Shown: positions 1-9,197, counted from the stretch's first letter. The stretch: 40,143 nt of DNA from Aporhodopirellula aestuarii (GCF_023701485.1 NZ_JAMQBK010000097.1:41507-81649), one strand, 5' to 3'. The notes: generated by a model not told the origin, from the letters alone. Numbers and translations are program-made.

Positions 1-70
1 ATTGTCGTTATACCGAATCACTTCTGTGTACGTGATTAGGCCCCCTTCGTTCGATCTCAATCGAATCGCA

Positions 71-751
71 TCACGGGAATGTGATCAGCACGGGATTGGA
101 TAACAGTCCGGTCGTGCAGGTTTTGTTTTTGGAAATCTCTCCGGTGCAAAACACCATGACCAATCCGAAGACTCGTATGACAGCGACGTTGCCGAGAGAG
201 CGAACCGCGTACTTTCGGTGGATGTACATCGACGCTTTGTTCCATGGCTGGATCATCACCCGCAACTGATCATGACCACGCGATCGAAGATCACGCGCGG
301 CAAATGACAGGACACGCGTGTAGATACCGCCACCACGCGCTTGCTTGGAAACATAAGCACAATAAATGAGTGCCTGATCCTTTTCCAACTGGATTTGGAA
401 TCCCAGATCGGCTTCGTTAAACCGCTCGATGCCCCCCCAAACACCACCGAGGGTGAGCCCGGGATCGTCGTTTCGGGAGATGGAATAACCCAAATGATTC
501 CGAGTCGTTTCCACAGGAACGGAGTTCCAGGTCGTCTCGCGGAGTTCAGCAACCGCGACCGGATCATCGACACAGCGGAGCACAAAGTCTTCCGGCGGCA
601 GCTTGTCGAGAACTTCGCAAAGCTTGGGCAGATCCAGCTCGAGCACCGTGCCAACGGAAAAGCGAAAGATCCATGCGGGAACGATCCGATTGAAAATGAT
701 TTCAGCCGAATGAATGATTCCGTGGCTCTTTATTTTCCGAAGAACCGACAT
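71..751 (-). CDS. GNAT-like acetyltransferase family protein
   Basis: A 226-residue protein with the look of a GNAT N-acetyltransferase. A beta strand (ALIYCAYVSKQ, about residues 127-137) leads into a glycine-rich turn and helix (ARGGGIYTRVLSFAARDLRS) that resembles the acetyl-CoA pyrophosphate-binding motif A. It is followed by QLRVMIQPWNKASMYIHRKYAV, which fits the motif B region where an asparagine and a late aromatic residue are common. There is no signal peptide, so a cytoplasmic enzyme is likely. The acceptor cannot be named. It is the last gene of the minus-strand array and is separated from the sulfatases by about 310 bases, so it need not belong to the same operon. In planctomycetes such proteins often occur near polysaccharide-synthesis genes, but nothing here shows that role. 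The ATG at 751 is the first in frame. Confidence 0.6.
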   Translation of the reverse strand: MSVLRKIKSHGIIHSAEIIFNRIVPAWIFRFSVGTVLELDLPKLCEVLDKLPPEDFVLRCVDDPVAVAELRETTWNSVPVETTRNHLGYSISRNDDPGLTLGGVWGGIERFNEADLGFQIQLEKDQALIYCAYVSKQARGGGIYTRVLSFAARDLRSRGHDQLRVMIQPWNKASMYIHRKYAVRSLGNVAVIRVFGLVMVFCTGEISKNKTCTTGLLSNPVLITFP

Positions 752-1064
752 ATTCCGAAGCCATTTATCGCGAGAGAGTACACGGTGCCAAAGAAATACC
801 GGGACAGGACACCGCCAAAGAATAGGTGACGAATTGACGCCTGTCTAACTCGACAGAGGGAGATTTCGGCCGCAACTGCCGACGTCGTCTCCTTATAACG
901 GATCCCATTTCCAAGGCCTCCACGCCTTGCGACATCCTTCCTGCGTCCGGTCCAAAGTACAGTACATCCCGCGTTTCCGGATGGGCTGCGCCGGTTCGCT
1001 GCTAATGAAATCCCGCAGTAATTCAATCGACGCTCCGAGCGACCCACGATCGCTCATGAGCCGT
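752..1064. other. Intergenic stretch without a supported gene
   Basis: About 310 bases between the acetyltransferase start and the stop of the next sulfatase. Open frames on the minus strand exist (730-1047, and a 52-codon frame beginning near 1054), but they are rich in Arg, Trp and Cys, have no recognisable domain, and one overlaps the acetyltransferase start. I see no tRNA, clear terminator hairpin or transposase fragment. It may hold the promoter of the acetyltransferase or a degenerate repeat. Confidence 0.4.
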
Positions 1065-2930
1065 CTATTGAACCAGCGTTACAGTTTTCCCGGTTGCCGG
1101 TTTGAGTTCGATGGACTTGATCAACGTCGTTCCAGTTGGGACTTGGATACGCACATGAATGATCTTCGCTTCAACGGGAAGCTTGGCTTGGATCGTTTGC
1201 CATTGATCCGATTTTTCCACGGCGACATTCACGCGGTTGGCCGCCGCGAAATCCTTGTCCGCTGAACTGCGCCAGGAGAGGCCGATCTGACCGGACGCTT
1301 CAGTCTTCAAAACCATGCTGATTGAAACAGGGCCGACCAGACTCAAACCATTTCTGGCAATGAATGGAGTTTGCTTGCCACCAGGCTTTGGCGGTGCTAT
1401 CTGCAAGCCCTCGCTGGTGTCTTTCATTGTGCCGCCGCGAATGATCCATCGAGACGCGATGTTCTTTGGTTTTGATTCAGATTTCGGCTGATACTTCTCA
1501 CGCAAAGGGGGCGCCGGTTTGCCCTCGAGATAAAAGTCGAAGTAGTCGTTCGCCGGCGCAGACATGGCACCGTAAGCCAGCCCCGGTGGATCAAGCTGAC
1601 TTGCCCACCGTGACAATCTTTCCCGCAGCCGATCAGCGATCTCGGGATGCTGGTCCAACAGATTGTTCTGCTCTTCGAGGTCACTCTTCAGGTTGTACAG
1701 ATACTCACGCTCACCGCCCCGCAATAGCTTCCAGTCGCCTTCCCGGATCGCAGATTGGGCAACCCAACGCCACGCGAGAAACTCATGGGGAGCACCTTCC
1801 TTTCTACCGCTGAGAAACGGAATCAAATTGACGCCGTCGAGGTCGCCGGGTTTCGATTCGACCTTCGCGAGTTCGGCAACCGTTGCTGCCACGTCGAGCG
1901 CGCTTATCGGGTGATCGAACACTTGACCTGCCGAAATCGTCCCAGGCCAAGAGATCACGAATGGAACATGCATCCCACCTTCGGACAGCATTCCTTTTTC
2001 ACCGTTAAGTGGGTCGTTCAAAGAACCGTCCCAACCGGGGCCGCCACCCGGCGCGTCGAGCTTGTGAATCTTTAGCGGCGCGCCATTGTCGCCGATATAA
2101 AAGATCAGCGTCTTTTCGGTCAGATTGTGCTTCGCCAGCGTTTCAGTGATCAATCCTACTCCATCATCTACCGCGGAGAGCATGGCCAACGCTTGCCGAC
2201 GTCGCTCAGGCATTTTGCTCGGAAATCGGTCGAGATACTTCCGCGGAGCGTCCAATGGGACGTGTGGAGCTCGATAGGCGACGTATAAAAAGAATGGGTC
2301 GTCTTGATAACGATCGATGATGGCCGCTGCTGCTTGGCTACAAGCATCGATGTGATAGGCCTTGGGTGGAACAATCCCCATTTCGCGATCTTTCCCATTC
2401 AACTCAATGTTGGCCGCGAATTTCCCGCCGTTATTCTGATTAAAGACATGCTTGAACCCATGTTCGGTGATTTCTTCTCCTCTGCCCAAGTGCCATTTGC
2501 CAAACTGGGCCGTGACGTATCCCGCTGACTGAAGTCGCTCAGCGATCGTTGTTTCGTTGTCAAAGCCTACGAGCGAAGAGCCATTCGCTTCGACACCGAA
2601 TTTGGATTGGAACTTTCCGACCAGCAATCCGGCGCGGGAGGGGATGCACTGTGGCGCGGTGCTGTAGCCATGCCGGGCGAGCACACCGTTTTTAGCCAAT
2701 GCGTCCACATTGGGCGTTTTGATGTCGTCGAGCACACCCTGGCACGACAGATCAGCGTGACCATGGTCGTCGGTATAAAAAACGATGATGTTAGGCCGAT
2801 CGTCGCTCGCTCCGACAGCTGAATGCGACAGCGTGATGAGCGAGATGAGTAAAGATCGGAAAACAATCGATTTTGCTGTGACCGCAGCCGAAGATGACTT
2901 CATGTTGACTTTCGCTTGAGAGTGGTTCAT
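1065..2930 (-). CDS. Secreted S1-family sulfatase with C-terminal beta-sandwich extension
   Basis: Formylglycine-dependent sulfatase of 621 residues, expected to hydrolyse sulfate esters on a polysaccharide outside the cytoplasm. A signal peptide lies near residues 20-42. The calcium site begins with DDHGH (D54, D55), the active-site signature is CIPSR (Cys95 to formylglycine), GKWHLG (145-150) supplies the catalytic Lys/His, and GDNGAP (about 280-285) the second half of the metal site. The sulfatase domain ends near residue 480. The remaining 130 or so residues form a beta-rich, probably carbohydrate-binding extension. It is closely related to the partial sulfatase at 39651 and shares the long DAPGGGPGWDGSLNDPL loop with the enzyme at 28252. 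A second ATG nine codons in (2903) is an alternative start just before the signal peptide. The sulfate position attacked cannot be deduced. Confidence 0.93.
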   Translation of the reverse strand: MNHSQAKVNMKSSSAAVTAKSIVFRSLLISLITLSHSAVGASDDRPNIIVFYTDDHGHADLSCQGVLDDIKTPNVDALAKNGVLARHGYSTAPQCIPSRAGLLVGKFQSKFGVEANGSSLVGFDNETTIAERLQSAGYVTAQFGKWHLGRGEEITEHGFKHVFNQNNGGKFAANIELNGKDREMGIVPPKAYHIDACSQAAAAIIDRYQDDPFFLYVAYRAPHVPLDAPRKYLDRFPSKMPERRRQALAMLSAVDDGVGLITETLAKHNLTEKTLIFYIGDNGAPLKIHKLDAPGGGPGWDGSLNDPLNGEKGMLSEGGMHVPFVISWPGTISAGQVFDHPISALDVAATVAELAKVESKPGDLDGVNLIPFLSGRKEGAPHEFLAWRWVAQSAIREGDWKLLRGGEREYLYNLKSDLEEQNNLLDQHPEIADRLRERLSRWASQLDPPGLAYGAMSAPANDYFDFYLEGKPAPPLREKYQPKSESKPKNIASRWIIRGGTMKDTSEGLQIAPPKPGGKQTPFIARNGLSLVGPVSISMVLKTEASGQIGLSWRSSADKDFAAANRVNVAVEKSDQWQTIQAKLPVEAKIIHVRIQVPTGTTLIKSIELKPATGKTVTLVQ

Positions 2931-2996
2931 TACTTGACAGCGTTTTGTGCGAAATACACGATCTCGTTCGGCAGGAAAATGCCAAGCAAATCAATT

Positions 2997-4697
2997 TCAA
3001 TTGGCGGTTTCGCGAATGTAGATTTCATGGATCGGGATTTGATCCGTACCGACGGCCTCAAATGTTGCGTATTGAGTTGCCGTTGTTTGACCCGCCGAAG
3101 TCACCGTGACGTCCTGCGGAGTATGCCAGTTGGTGGTACTGAACGTGACCGACTGCCGATTCAACGTCAGACCAACTGATCCACTGCGTTGAGGAAAATT
3201 GATAACGACCGGGCGTTTGGGAGCTGTTGCCAGCCGAATTGAGAACGATGATGTCTCGCCTTTCGGCACTTCAACGTAACGCCCAGGATGCCCCACCAAA
3301 ATTCGTTGATCGGACGCGTTCTCGAGGCCCGGTCTGTCTTCGTTGATAGTCACATTAATTGAGTCCAGTTGTTGCTTCAGCTCAGCAGTAAGTTCGGGAC
3401 GGGTGTCACTGACATCCCGCTGTTCACTGAAGTCAGTGCGGACATCAACCAGACGGTCGGTGAATTGCTTGTCGCCGCGATTGCTGATCGCAGTAATCGA
3501 CTTGCCGCGATCGTGCAGCACAAAGGGTCGAGGTGATGTCGCACCGGGAAGCCCTGTCAGGAACGGCCACACGTCGTAACCGTCCATACTGCGATCGCTT
3601 GGTACCGAAGCGCCCGCGAGTCCGGCGAAAGTTTTCCACCAGTCCAAACCGGTGACGGGCTCATTGGAAACCGTGCCGGCGGCCAGCACGCCCGGGTAGC
3701 GAATGATGGCAGGGACGCGGGTACTGCCTTCAAAATCCTGGAACTTCGACCCGCGAAAAGGGTATCCCGTTCCTGAGATTCCTGGAATGCCGTCTCTCGC
3801 TTTCGGATGATTCGACCAGGGACCATTGTCGGACGTGAAAATCACGAGGGTGTCATCGGTGATTCCAGCTTGATCAAGTGTTCGAAGTAACTGCTCGACA
3901 CGAAAGTCCAGCTCGTGCACGACGTCGTGATACGCGCTGGATATCTCGATCGTGTCCGTCGTTCCGTCACCCTTGAGATAAGTGCGTTTCCCCAGCAGCT
4001 TATCGACGCTGCCCACGAAATCAGGATGAGCCACATTGGGATAGTGTGGCTGGTGACATGCAAAATACACGAAGAACGGATCATCGCGATCGCGTGACAT
4101 GAACTCCGACGCATCCTGAACCAATCGTAATAGTTCGGTGGCGCGATCTCCTGTCGCGGGTTGATAGTGGTCAAAGCCGTGGTTGGTGGGGGCATGCTGA
4201 TCGCCATGCCCCAAATGCCATTTTCCAAACACGGCGGTTTCGTAACCGACGCTTTTGAGCATCTCAGGGATGGTGATCTCGCGAGACGGCAATCCCGCTG
4301 AGTTGTGTTTGCTGATGATGCCGCCCAGCATGAATCGAGCCGGCGTCCGTCCGGTCAGCAGTCCCAAGCGGGAGGGTGAACAAACCGACGACGGGGAGTG
4401 ATAGCAAGTTAGTTTGATGCCCTGCTTCGCAAATCTATCCAGACATGGCGTGATCGAAACCCACTTGCCATCTACGATCCCTAATGCTTGGTTCGGACCC
4501 GCGTAAGCACTCACTTCAGGAAAGGGCATCGGAGCTTCACCGTCGGCGATGTCACCCGGATACGAGTAGCCACCGATGTCGTTGTAAGCGAGATCATCCA
4601 CGTAGATCAATAGAATATTGGGCCGCGTTTCGGCGGCATCAACCGCCGATGACGACAGCCAAAGCGACGCAAGACAGAGAGTGAGGAGCTTGTTCAA
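2997..4697 (-). CDS. Secreted S1-family sulfatase with Calx-beta-like C-terminal domain
   Basis: A 566-residue sulfatase. It has a signal peptide (1-21), a metal site with DD at 34-35, the active-site motif CSPSR (Cys106), GKWHLGHG and FTSDNGPW. Between the metal site and the usual TPxLDRxA helix there is an insertion of roughly 40 residues (about 45-82, rich in Pro, Gly and acidic residues) that most S1 enzymes lack. After the sulfatase fold ends near residue 450, a domain begins with a pattern like VPKGETSSFSIRLATAP and ends with WHTPQDVTVTS, which resembles Calx-beta or related repeats of secreted proteins. The start is TTG at 4697, overlapping the TGA of the preceding sulfatase by 4 bases, so translation is probably coupled. 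The target sugar is unknown. Confidence 0.92.
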   Translation of the reverse strand: MNKLLTLCLASLWLSSSAVDAAETRPNILLIYVDDLAYNDIGGYSYPGDIADGEAPMPFPEVSAYAGPNQALGIVDGKWVSITPCLDRFAKQGIKLTCYHSPSSVCSPSRLGLLTGRTPARFMLGGIISKHNSAGLPSREITIPEMLKSVGYETAVFGKWHLGHGDQHAPTNHGFDHYQPATGDRATELLRLVQDASEFMSRDRDDPFFVYFACHQPHYPNVAHPDFVGSVDKLLGKRTYLKGDGTTDTIEISSAYHDVVHELDFRVEQLLRTLDQAGITDDTLVIFTSDNGPWSNHPKARDGIPGISGTGYPFRGSKFQDFEGSTRVPAIIRYPGVLAAGTVSNEPVTGLDWWKTFAGLAGASVPSDRSMDGYDVWPFLTGLPGATSPRPFVLHDRGKSITAISNRGDKQFTDRLVDVRTDFSEQRDVSDTRPELTAELKQQLDSINVTINEDRPGLENASDQRILVGHPGRYVEVPKGETSSFSIRLATAPKRPVVINFPQRSGSVGLTLNRQSVTFSTTNWHTPQDVTVTSAGQTTATQYATFEAVGTDQIPIHEIYIRETAN

Positions 4698-6211
4698 TTG
4701 GATACTCGAGATAAAGTGGATTTGCGAGGTCGTTTGAGGTTGTACTTCGATTCTTTGGGGACACCCCGGGATGGCGCCACTCGCTTCGGAAACCCTTCGG
4801 CGAGTCGAGCTTTCGTATTTGCCATGTTTGGATCGCTAGCCAGATTGGTGAACTCGTTGGGATCGTTTTTCAAATCGTATAGTTCCTCAAAGCCATCGTG
4901 ATATCGGATGAATCGATAGCGATGATCCGACACGGCATGCGAAGGTTCCGCGGCGAAGATATACGAGGTCAACGAGAGTCGGCCGTGTTTCGTTGATGGA
5001 TTCTTGATCTGCGGAACAAGCGAATGACCATCGCACTGTGGCGGTATCGGCAATCCAGCCAGTTCACATAGAGTCGGATAGACGTCGGTCAGCGTCGCCG
5101 GTTGTCGCGTGCTTTGGCCATCGGCACTTTGACCGGGAACATGGATGAACAACGGAACGCGTGTGGTCTGATCCCAGAGACAGAATTTTTCCCAATTCTC
5201 TTTTTCACCAATGTGAAAACCGTGGTCGCTCCACAACACGACGATCGTGTTATCTTTCAGCGGTGAAGCGTCAAGTGCGTCGAGCAAACGCCCAAGTTGG
5301 TGGTCGGTATAGCTGATGCTGGCTAGGTAGCCTTGCATCATCTTTTCCCATTGCCTGTTCTTCACGACCCAGCGGTGCCACGGTTGACGCTGGGGCGGCC
5401 GCGAATCATCAAGGTCGTTCTCGGCGACTTCGGGAAGATTGATCGATTCCAGTGGATGCATATCGAAGTACTTCTGCGGCACCTCAAACGGGATGTGTGG
5501 TCGAAACAGACCGACGGCCAAGAACAAAGGCTTGTCGTGTGGCTTGGCAAGTTGCTCGCTCGCCCAGTCGACCACCATGTGATCCCCGGTTTCCTCATCG
5601 GGAACTAATAGCGGTTGGGCTCCGAAAAGGTGCCGGGGGCCGAGCGGGCGGCCCGGTGTCAAACCGGCTTCGGCATCGGGAACCAACTGGGGCCGCGGCC
5701 AGTCTTGGGAAATCGGGTCCAACGGATCACCACGATATTCATCCCACGCATCCGGATCGTTTTGCGAATCGCCCGGCGACCATTGCAACGTATGGAAAAC
5801 TTTCCCACCCCCGGCAGCGTGATAACCGTGATCACGAAAATGCTGCGATAAGACAACGGCATCTTTCAGCGCAGGTGATTCGTCCCGCCAGCGTGGTCCA
5901 TGAGCTCCGAACAGATTCTTGTAGATGCCCGAGGTCACCGGGTGCACCCCCGTCATCATCGCGACGCGAGACGCGTGGCAAACCGGCGCGGCGCAATGAG
6001 CGTTGGCAAAACTCACGCTTCGTCTAGCCAGCCGATCAAAGTTCGGAGTCTTGACTCCGGGAAGATTGTCTAGCGGAGTAATGTAGTCGTTCAGATCATC
6101 GACAGCGATGAACAAGATATTGGGCTTCGTTTGGCTGGACGACTGCCCATCGGCCAACGCCAAGATTGGCGCTGCCGACATGAACAACACGGCGACGAAA
6201 ATTCGCGACAT
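4694..6211 (-). CDS. Secreted S1-family sulfatase, iduronate-2-sulfatase-like
   Basis: A 505-residue sulfatase of the iduronate-2-sulfatase-like branch. Typical features are KPNILFIAVDDLNDY at the metal site (D38, D39), the active-site motif CHASR (Cys78, with Ala in the Pro/Ala position), GGGKVFH in place of GKWH, RPHIPFEVPQKYFDMH, and WSDHGFHIGEKENWEKF. The signal peptide covers about residues 1-21. An in-frame extension upstream to 6349 would add 46 basic residues overlapping the lyase candidate and hide the signal peptide, so I place the start at the ATG at 6211. It begins 17 bases after the lyase candidate ends and its stop overlaps the next sulfatase start. This close spacing argues for one operon. 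2-O-desulfation of a uronic acid or a related sugar is family-based inference. Confidence 0.93.
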   Translation of the reverse strand: MSRIFVAVLFMSAAPILALADGQSSSQTKPNILFIAVDDLNDYITPLDNLPGVKTPNFDRLARRSVSFANAHCAAPVCHASRVAMMTGVHPVTSGIYKNLFGAHGPRWRDESPALKDAVVLSQHFRDHGYHAAGGGKVFHTLQWSPGDSQNDPDAWDEYRGDPLDPISQDWPRPQLVPDAEAGLTPGRPLGPRHLFGAQPLLVPDEETGDHMVVDWASEQLAKPHDKPLFLAVGLFRPHIPFEVPQKYFDMHPLESINLPEVAENDLDDSRPPQRQPWHRWVVKNRQWEKMMQGYLASISYTDHQLGRLLDALDASPLKDNTIVVLWSDHGFHIGEKENWEKFCLWDQTTRVPLFIHVPGQSADGQSTRQPATLTDVYPTLCELAGLPIPPQCDGHSLVPQIKNPSTKHGRLSLTSYIFAAEPSHAVSDHRYRFIRYHDGFEELYDLKNDPNEFTNLASDPNMANTKARLAEGFPKRVAPSRGVPKESKYNLKRPRKSTLSRVSN

Positions 6212-6228
6212 ATGGTATCTTTCGTTTG

Positions 6229-7575
6229 TTAATCTTCGATTGAAAAGTCGATCACGCTGACCACCGTACCGTTCTGGCCGATCACCGAGATCGTTTGACC
6301 GTGTTGCCAACGGGAGCGATCGACGACGAAGCGACTGTCTTTGCACCAACTTTCGATGGGCCCATCAAGCCTGGTGAGCGTTCCATGTCCAGCATTGCTC
6401 GCACGGTACAATCCGCTTTCGGCGACGACCAGCAATTGCCGAGGGACTGCGACCAACTCTCCGAGAGTCAACCCTTCACCACGATTCCAATCTCCCGTCT
6501 GGATATTGCGTTGGGCGGTCAGGGCACGTCCGTTTGGGCCGCGCATTAAAATGTGAATACCACCGGTATCATCCACCGTCATCGACCCACCATTGGTGTA
6601 CGTCGAACCGGGTGGTATTTCCAACACCACAATTCCGGGTGAATCGGCAGTGATATGTTTGGAACCGCGTTCCGCGATCGTCTCGCCCGCGTTGTTTTTC
6701 CACATTCGACCGTGGTCGTCACTGTACGCGTAACAGAGGTCATGACACGTGCGGGCATCGGGTGTGTCCCTCCAGCACCATGTGAGATGCCGGCGACCTT
6801 CGTGGACAACCATCGTGTGCGGGTAGGCATTGACCGTTCCGTTGCCACCGGACCAGTGTTTGTCGATCAGCTTGCTGGAGCCTGCATCATTGACGACCCA
6901 GCGTCCGGCTTGATACTCAAAGAAATGCGAATCCGCGTTGCCTGAACCTCCATTGAGTCGCAAATACAGCGACATTCGATCGCCGTCTCGAACGAAATTC
7001 GGGTACGTGACGGATGCGATGCTGGGGCCACCCAAGTTGTCTTGGACGGCACCAAACATGTCGTCTGACCAAGTGAACCCTGCGGGTTTGTTCGCGAGGC
7101 CCCGTCGACTGCACCGATAGTGCAACGTGGACACGTGATGATCGAATGCCAGATGAATGACGCCGTCACTTGAAATGCCCATTGCCACCTTTTCATGTCC
7201 GTCTCCAAATCCGCGAGCGATCGGTCCTCCTTTGCCGCGATTGGTGTCAGAAGTGCGTTGGTAGCCGCTTAGTGAGACGCATTGCCAATCGCCCTGCGGT
7301 AGTTCGCGACGGGCGACCGACACTTGCCTATTCGCGTCCCAAAAGGCGGCGTACTGCCACCCCAGATACGTCTGCAACGCTCCAGGTCCAAAATTCCAAC
7401 TGGCACCTCGTTTGACGATCGTCTTGGGCATTCCTGTTTCAGTAACAGTCGACACACGGTATCGAGTGCCTGCCGGTGAAGCCTGCGAAGGGGAGTCGCC
7501 AAAAACATCGCTGCGTGACATCGAGGGGCAAGCCAGGACGATCAGGCCGAGGAAGATAGACAAACAGTGATTCAT
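6229..7575 (-). CDS. BNR_4-family beta-propeller protein, candidate polysaccharide lyase (PL24/PL25-like)
   Basis: A secreted 448-residue protein (signal peptide about 1-22) with the BNR_4-type seven-bladed propeller pattern: SDDHGRMW Asp-box-like repeats, SSDGVIHLAFDHHVS, and YPNFVRDGDRMSLYLRLNGG. Ulvan lyases of families PL24 and PL25 share this fold. From memory, PL25 uses His123, His143, Tyr188 and Arg204. Here His127, His147, Tyr191 and Arg206 occur with nearly the same spacing (20, 44 and 15 residues compared with 20, 45 and 16). That supports beta-elimination next to a uronic acid, as in ulvan, though many BNR_4 proteins remain uncharacterised. It lies 17 bases upstream of the sulfatase ending at 4694, and the cluster also has a GH106 rhamnosidase-like enzyme. 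The family call is firm. The ulvan substrate is inference. Confidence 0.75.
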   Translation of the reverse strand: MNHCLSIFLGLIVLACPSMSRSDVFGDSPSQASPAGTRYRVSTVTETGMPKTIVKRGASWNFGPGALQTYLGWQYAAFWDANRQVSVARRELPQGDWQCVSLSGYQRTSDTNRGKGGPIARGFGDGHEKVAMGISSDGVIHLAFDHHVSTLHYRCSRRGLANKPAGFTWSDDMFGAVQDNLGGPSIASVTYPNFVRDGDRMSLYLRLNGGSGNADSHFFEYQAGRWVVNDAGSSKLIDKHWSGGNGTVNAYPHTMVVHEGRRHLTWCWRDTPDARTCHDLCYAYSDDHGRMWKNNAGETIAERGSKHITADSPGIVVLEIPPGSTYTNGGSMTVDDTGGIHILMRGPNGRALTAQRNIQTGDWNRGEGLTLGELVAVPRQLLVVAESGLYRASNAGHGTLTRLDGPIESWCKDSRFVVDRSRWQHGQTISVIGQNGTVVSVIDFSIED

Positions 7576-7665
7576 TCCGTGTCAAGCTCCGGTTCTAAGG
7601 GATGTCTGTATCTCAATGATGGTTCGATCAGCTTTGTGAACTTTTTTGGTTTCGAATGATCTGCG

Positions 7666-9093
7666 TCAGGGACTAACGATTTCAAGTAGCCGCTGATCGA
7701 GTTGCTTCACCGTGTCAGCGTTTCCTGGAAGTTCGGCAATGTTCTCAGTCGCGACGTCAGACCGAGAATGATCATATAACTCTCTCGCAATCACCTCGCC
7801 GTTTTTCCGTTGCCATCTCGTGTATCGCCAGTTGCCGCTGCGGATCGAATAACCCATGACGCCGCCGCGAGGATACTGGCTTAGTGCCGCTTGCTTGCCG
7901 GGCAGTGACGGATCAGCGAACAGCGGCAACAGGCTCTCGCCTTGGCATGCTTTCGGAATCATCAGTCCGCACCACTGAGCCAGCGTCGGGTAGATGTCGA
8001 TGTATTCCACCAATGCCCGTGATCGCGTTCCGCTCGGAATACCCGAACCGCTGAAAATCAGGGGGACGCGAGTATCCAATTCAAAGTTGGTGTGCTTGCA
8101 CCAGTCGCCGTATTCACCGAGTTTCCATCCGTGGTCGCTCCAGAACACGATGATTGTGTTTTCACGAAGGCCCTGCCGGTCAACTTCCTCGAGCACTCGG
8201 CCAACTTGGGCGTCGATGTAGGACACACACGCACGATACGCGTGGATCAACGTACGAGTCTGTTCGTCGGACAGATCCTCTTTGGCGGGAATGCCGGCAT
8301 AAGCTCGCAGTTCACCCCAACTGGTGGTGGCTTGGTCTGCGGCACCGCGGGGCGGTGTTCGCGCGGGGATCTCAATCTCAGCCGGATCATACATGTTCCA
8401 ATACTTCCTGGGAGCGACGAAAGGCAGGTGAGGCTTTTTGAAACCAACCGCCAAGAAGAACGGGCGATCGTCTTTCTGACGAAGTTGCTCAATTGCGTTG
8501 TCAGCGATCACACCATCCGAATAGGTACTGTCCGTGACATCCGCGTTCTCGAACGCTGGCCCTTTGATGAACTGTCGAAGTTCCTTGCCTTTTAACTTTC
8601 GCTTCTTCGCTTCCTTGGTTTTTTCGGCGATCACGGCAGACGTCTTCGGCCCCGCGTACGGGGGCGTCGAGCAAGGATCGACCACATCCCAAAACGCCTT
8701 GTCGTCCTGGCCGTGGTGGTAGATTTTCCCGAGAGAGACGGTTCGATAGCCGTTTTCTTTGAAAAACCGTGGCATCGACATCGCGTCGGGAAGAGCCTCG
8801 TTCAAAGGATGGTCGAGGTCGAAGACTCCGGTCGAATCAGGACGCATACCGGTCATCAGGCTAATGCGTGAAGGCGCACAAACAGCCTGCTGGCAGTATG
8901 CCTGTTCAAACAGAAGTCCCTGCCGAGCGAAGGAATCCAGATTTGGCGTGTTCATGTACTCGGCGCCGTAACAACCAAGCTCGACTCGTAAATCATCGAC
9001 GCCGATGAAGAGAATGTTTTTCCGTGGCGATTGAGCAGTCGCAACCGAGGCGAAAAGAAGAAGGGCGGTCGCAACAAGGAAAGAGGGTTTCAT
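7666..9093 (-). CDS. Secreted S1-family sulfatase, iduronate-2-sulfatase-like
   Basis: A 475-residue sulfatase with a clear signal peptide (1-20). NILFIGVDDLRVELGCYG carries the first metal ligands (D33, D34), Cys72 lies in CAPSR, and SLGKIYHHG, KKPHLPFVAPRKYWNMYD and FWSDHGWKLGEYGDWCKHTN complete the iduronate-2-sulfatase-like pattern. The same subtype recurs at 12160-13712, 13864-15330 and 4694-6211, so four related but divergent copies sit close together and may act on different linkages. The C-terminus ends soon after RELYDHSRSDVATEN, with no accessory domain. The start is ATG at 9093. The 90-base gap to the downstream lyase candidate shows no strong terminator, so co-transcription is possible. 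Confidence 0.93.
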   Translation of the reverse strand: MKPSFLVATALLLFASVATAQSPRKNILFIGVDDLRVELGCYGAEYMNTPNLDSFARQGLLFEQAYCQQAVCAPSRISLMTGMRPDSTGVFDLDHPLNEALPDAMSMPRFFKENGYRTVSLGKIYHHGQDDKAFWDVVDPCSTPPYAGPKTSAVIAEKTKEAKKRKLKGKELRQFIKGPAFENADVTDSTYSDGVIADNAIEQLRQKDDRPFFLAVGFKKPHLPFVAPRKYWNMYDPAEIEIPARTPPRGAADQATTSWGELRAYAGIPAKEDLSDEQTRTLIHAYRACVSYIDAQVGRVLEEVDRQGLRENTIIVFWSDHGWKLGEYGDWCKHTNFELDTRVPLIFSGSGIPSGTRSRALVEYIDIYPTLAQWCGLMIPKACQGESLLPLFADPSLPGKQAALSQYPRGGVMGYSIRSGNWRYTRWQRKNGEVIARELYDHSRSDVATENIAELPGNADTVKQLDQRLLEIVSP

Positions 9094-9121
9094 GATGGTT
9101 TCGCAAGAAGGAAGTGGGATA

Positions 9122-9150
9122 GTCGTGGATCGCTGCGTCGATCCTACGCA
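9122..9150. repeat. Degenerate half-copy of a palindromic repeat
   Basis: This 29-base stretch matches one arm plus loop of the palindrome at 18253-18303 (read on its minus strand) at 26 of 29 positions, beginning GTCGTGGATCGCT. The partner arm is not recognisable downstream, so it looks like a decayed or truncated copy lying in the spacer just upstream of a sulfatase start. Confidence 0.6.
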
Positions 9151-9197
9151 TAAAAAACGTGGGATGGCGGGCCGATCCCTCGAGTGACCAAACGATG

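Noticed and set aside
730..1047. 105-codon minus-strand frame upstream of the acetyltransferase
   Set aside because: Overlaps the acetyltransferase start, has no ribosome-binding site and a random-looking Arg/Cys-rich translation.
5452..6027. Plus-strand open frame of 191 codons
   Set aside because: Antisense to a well-supported sulfatase; very rich in Arg and Pro, typical of a shadow frame.
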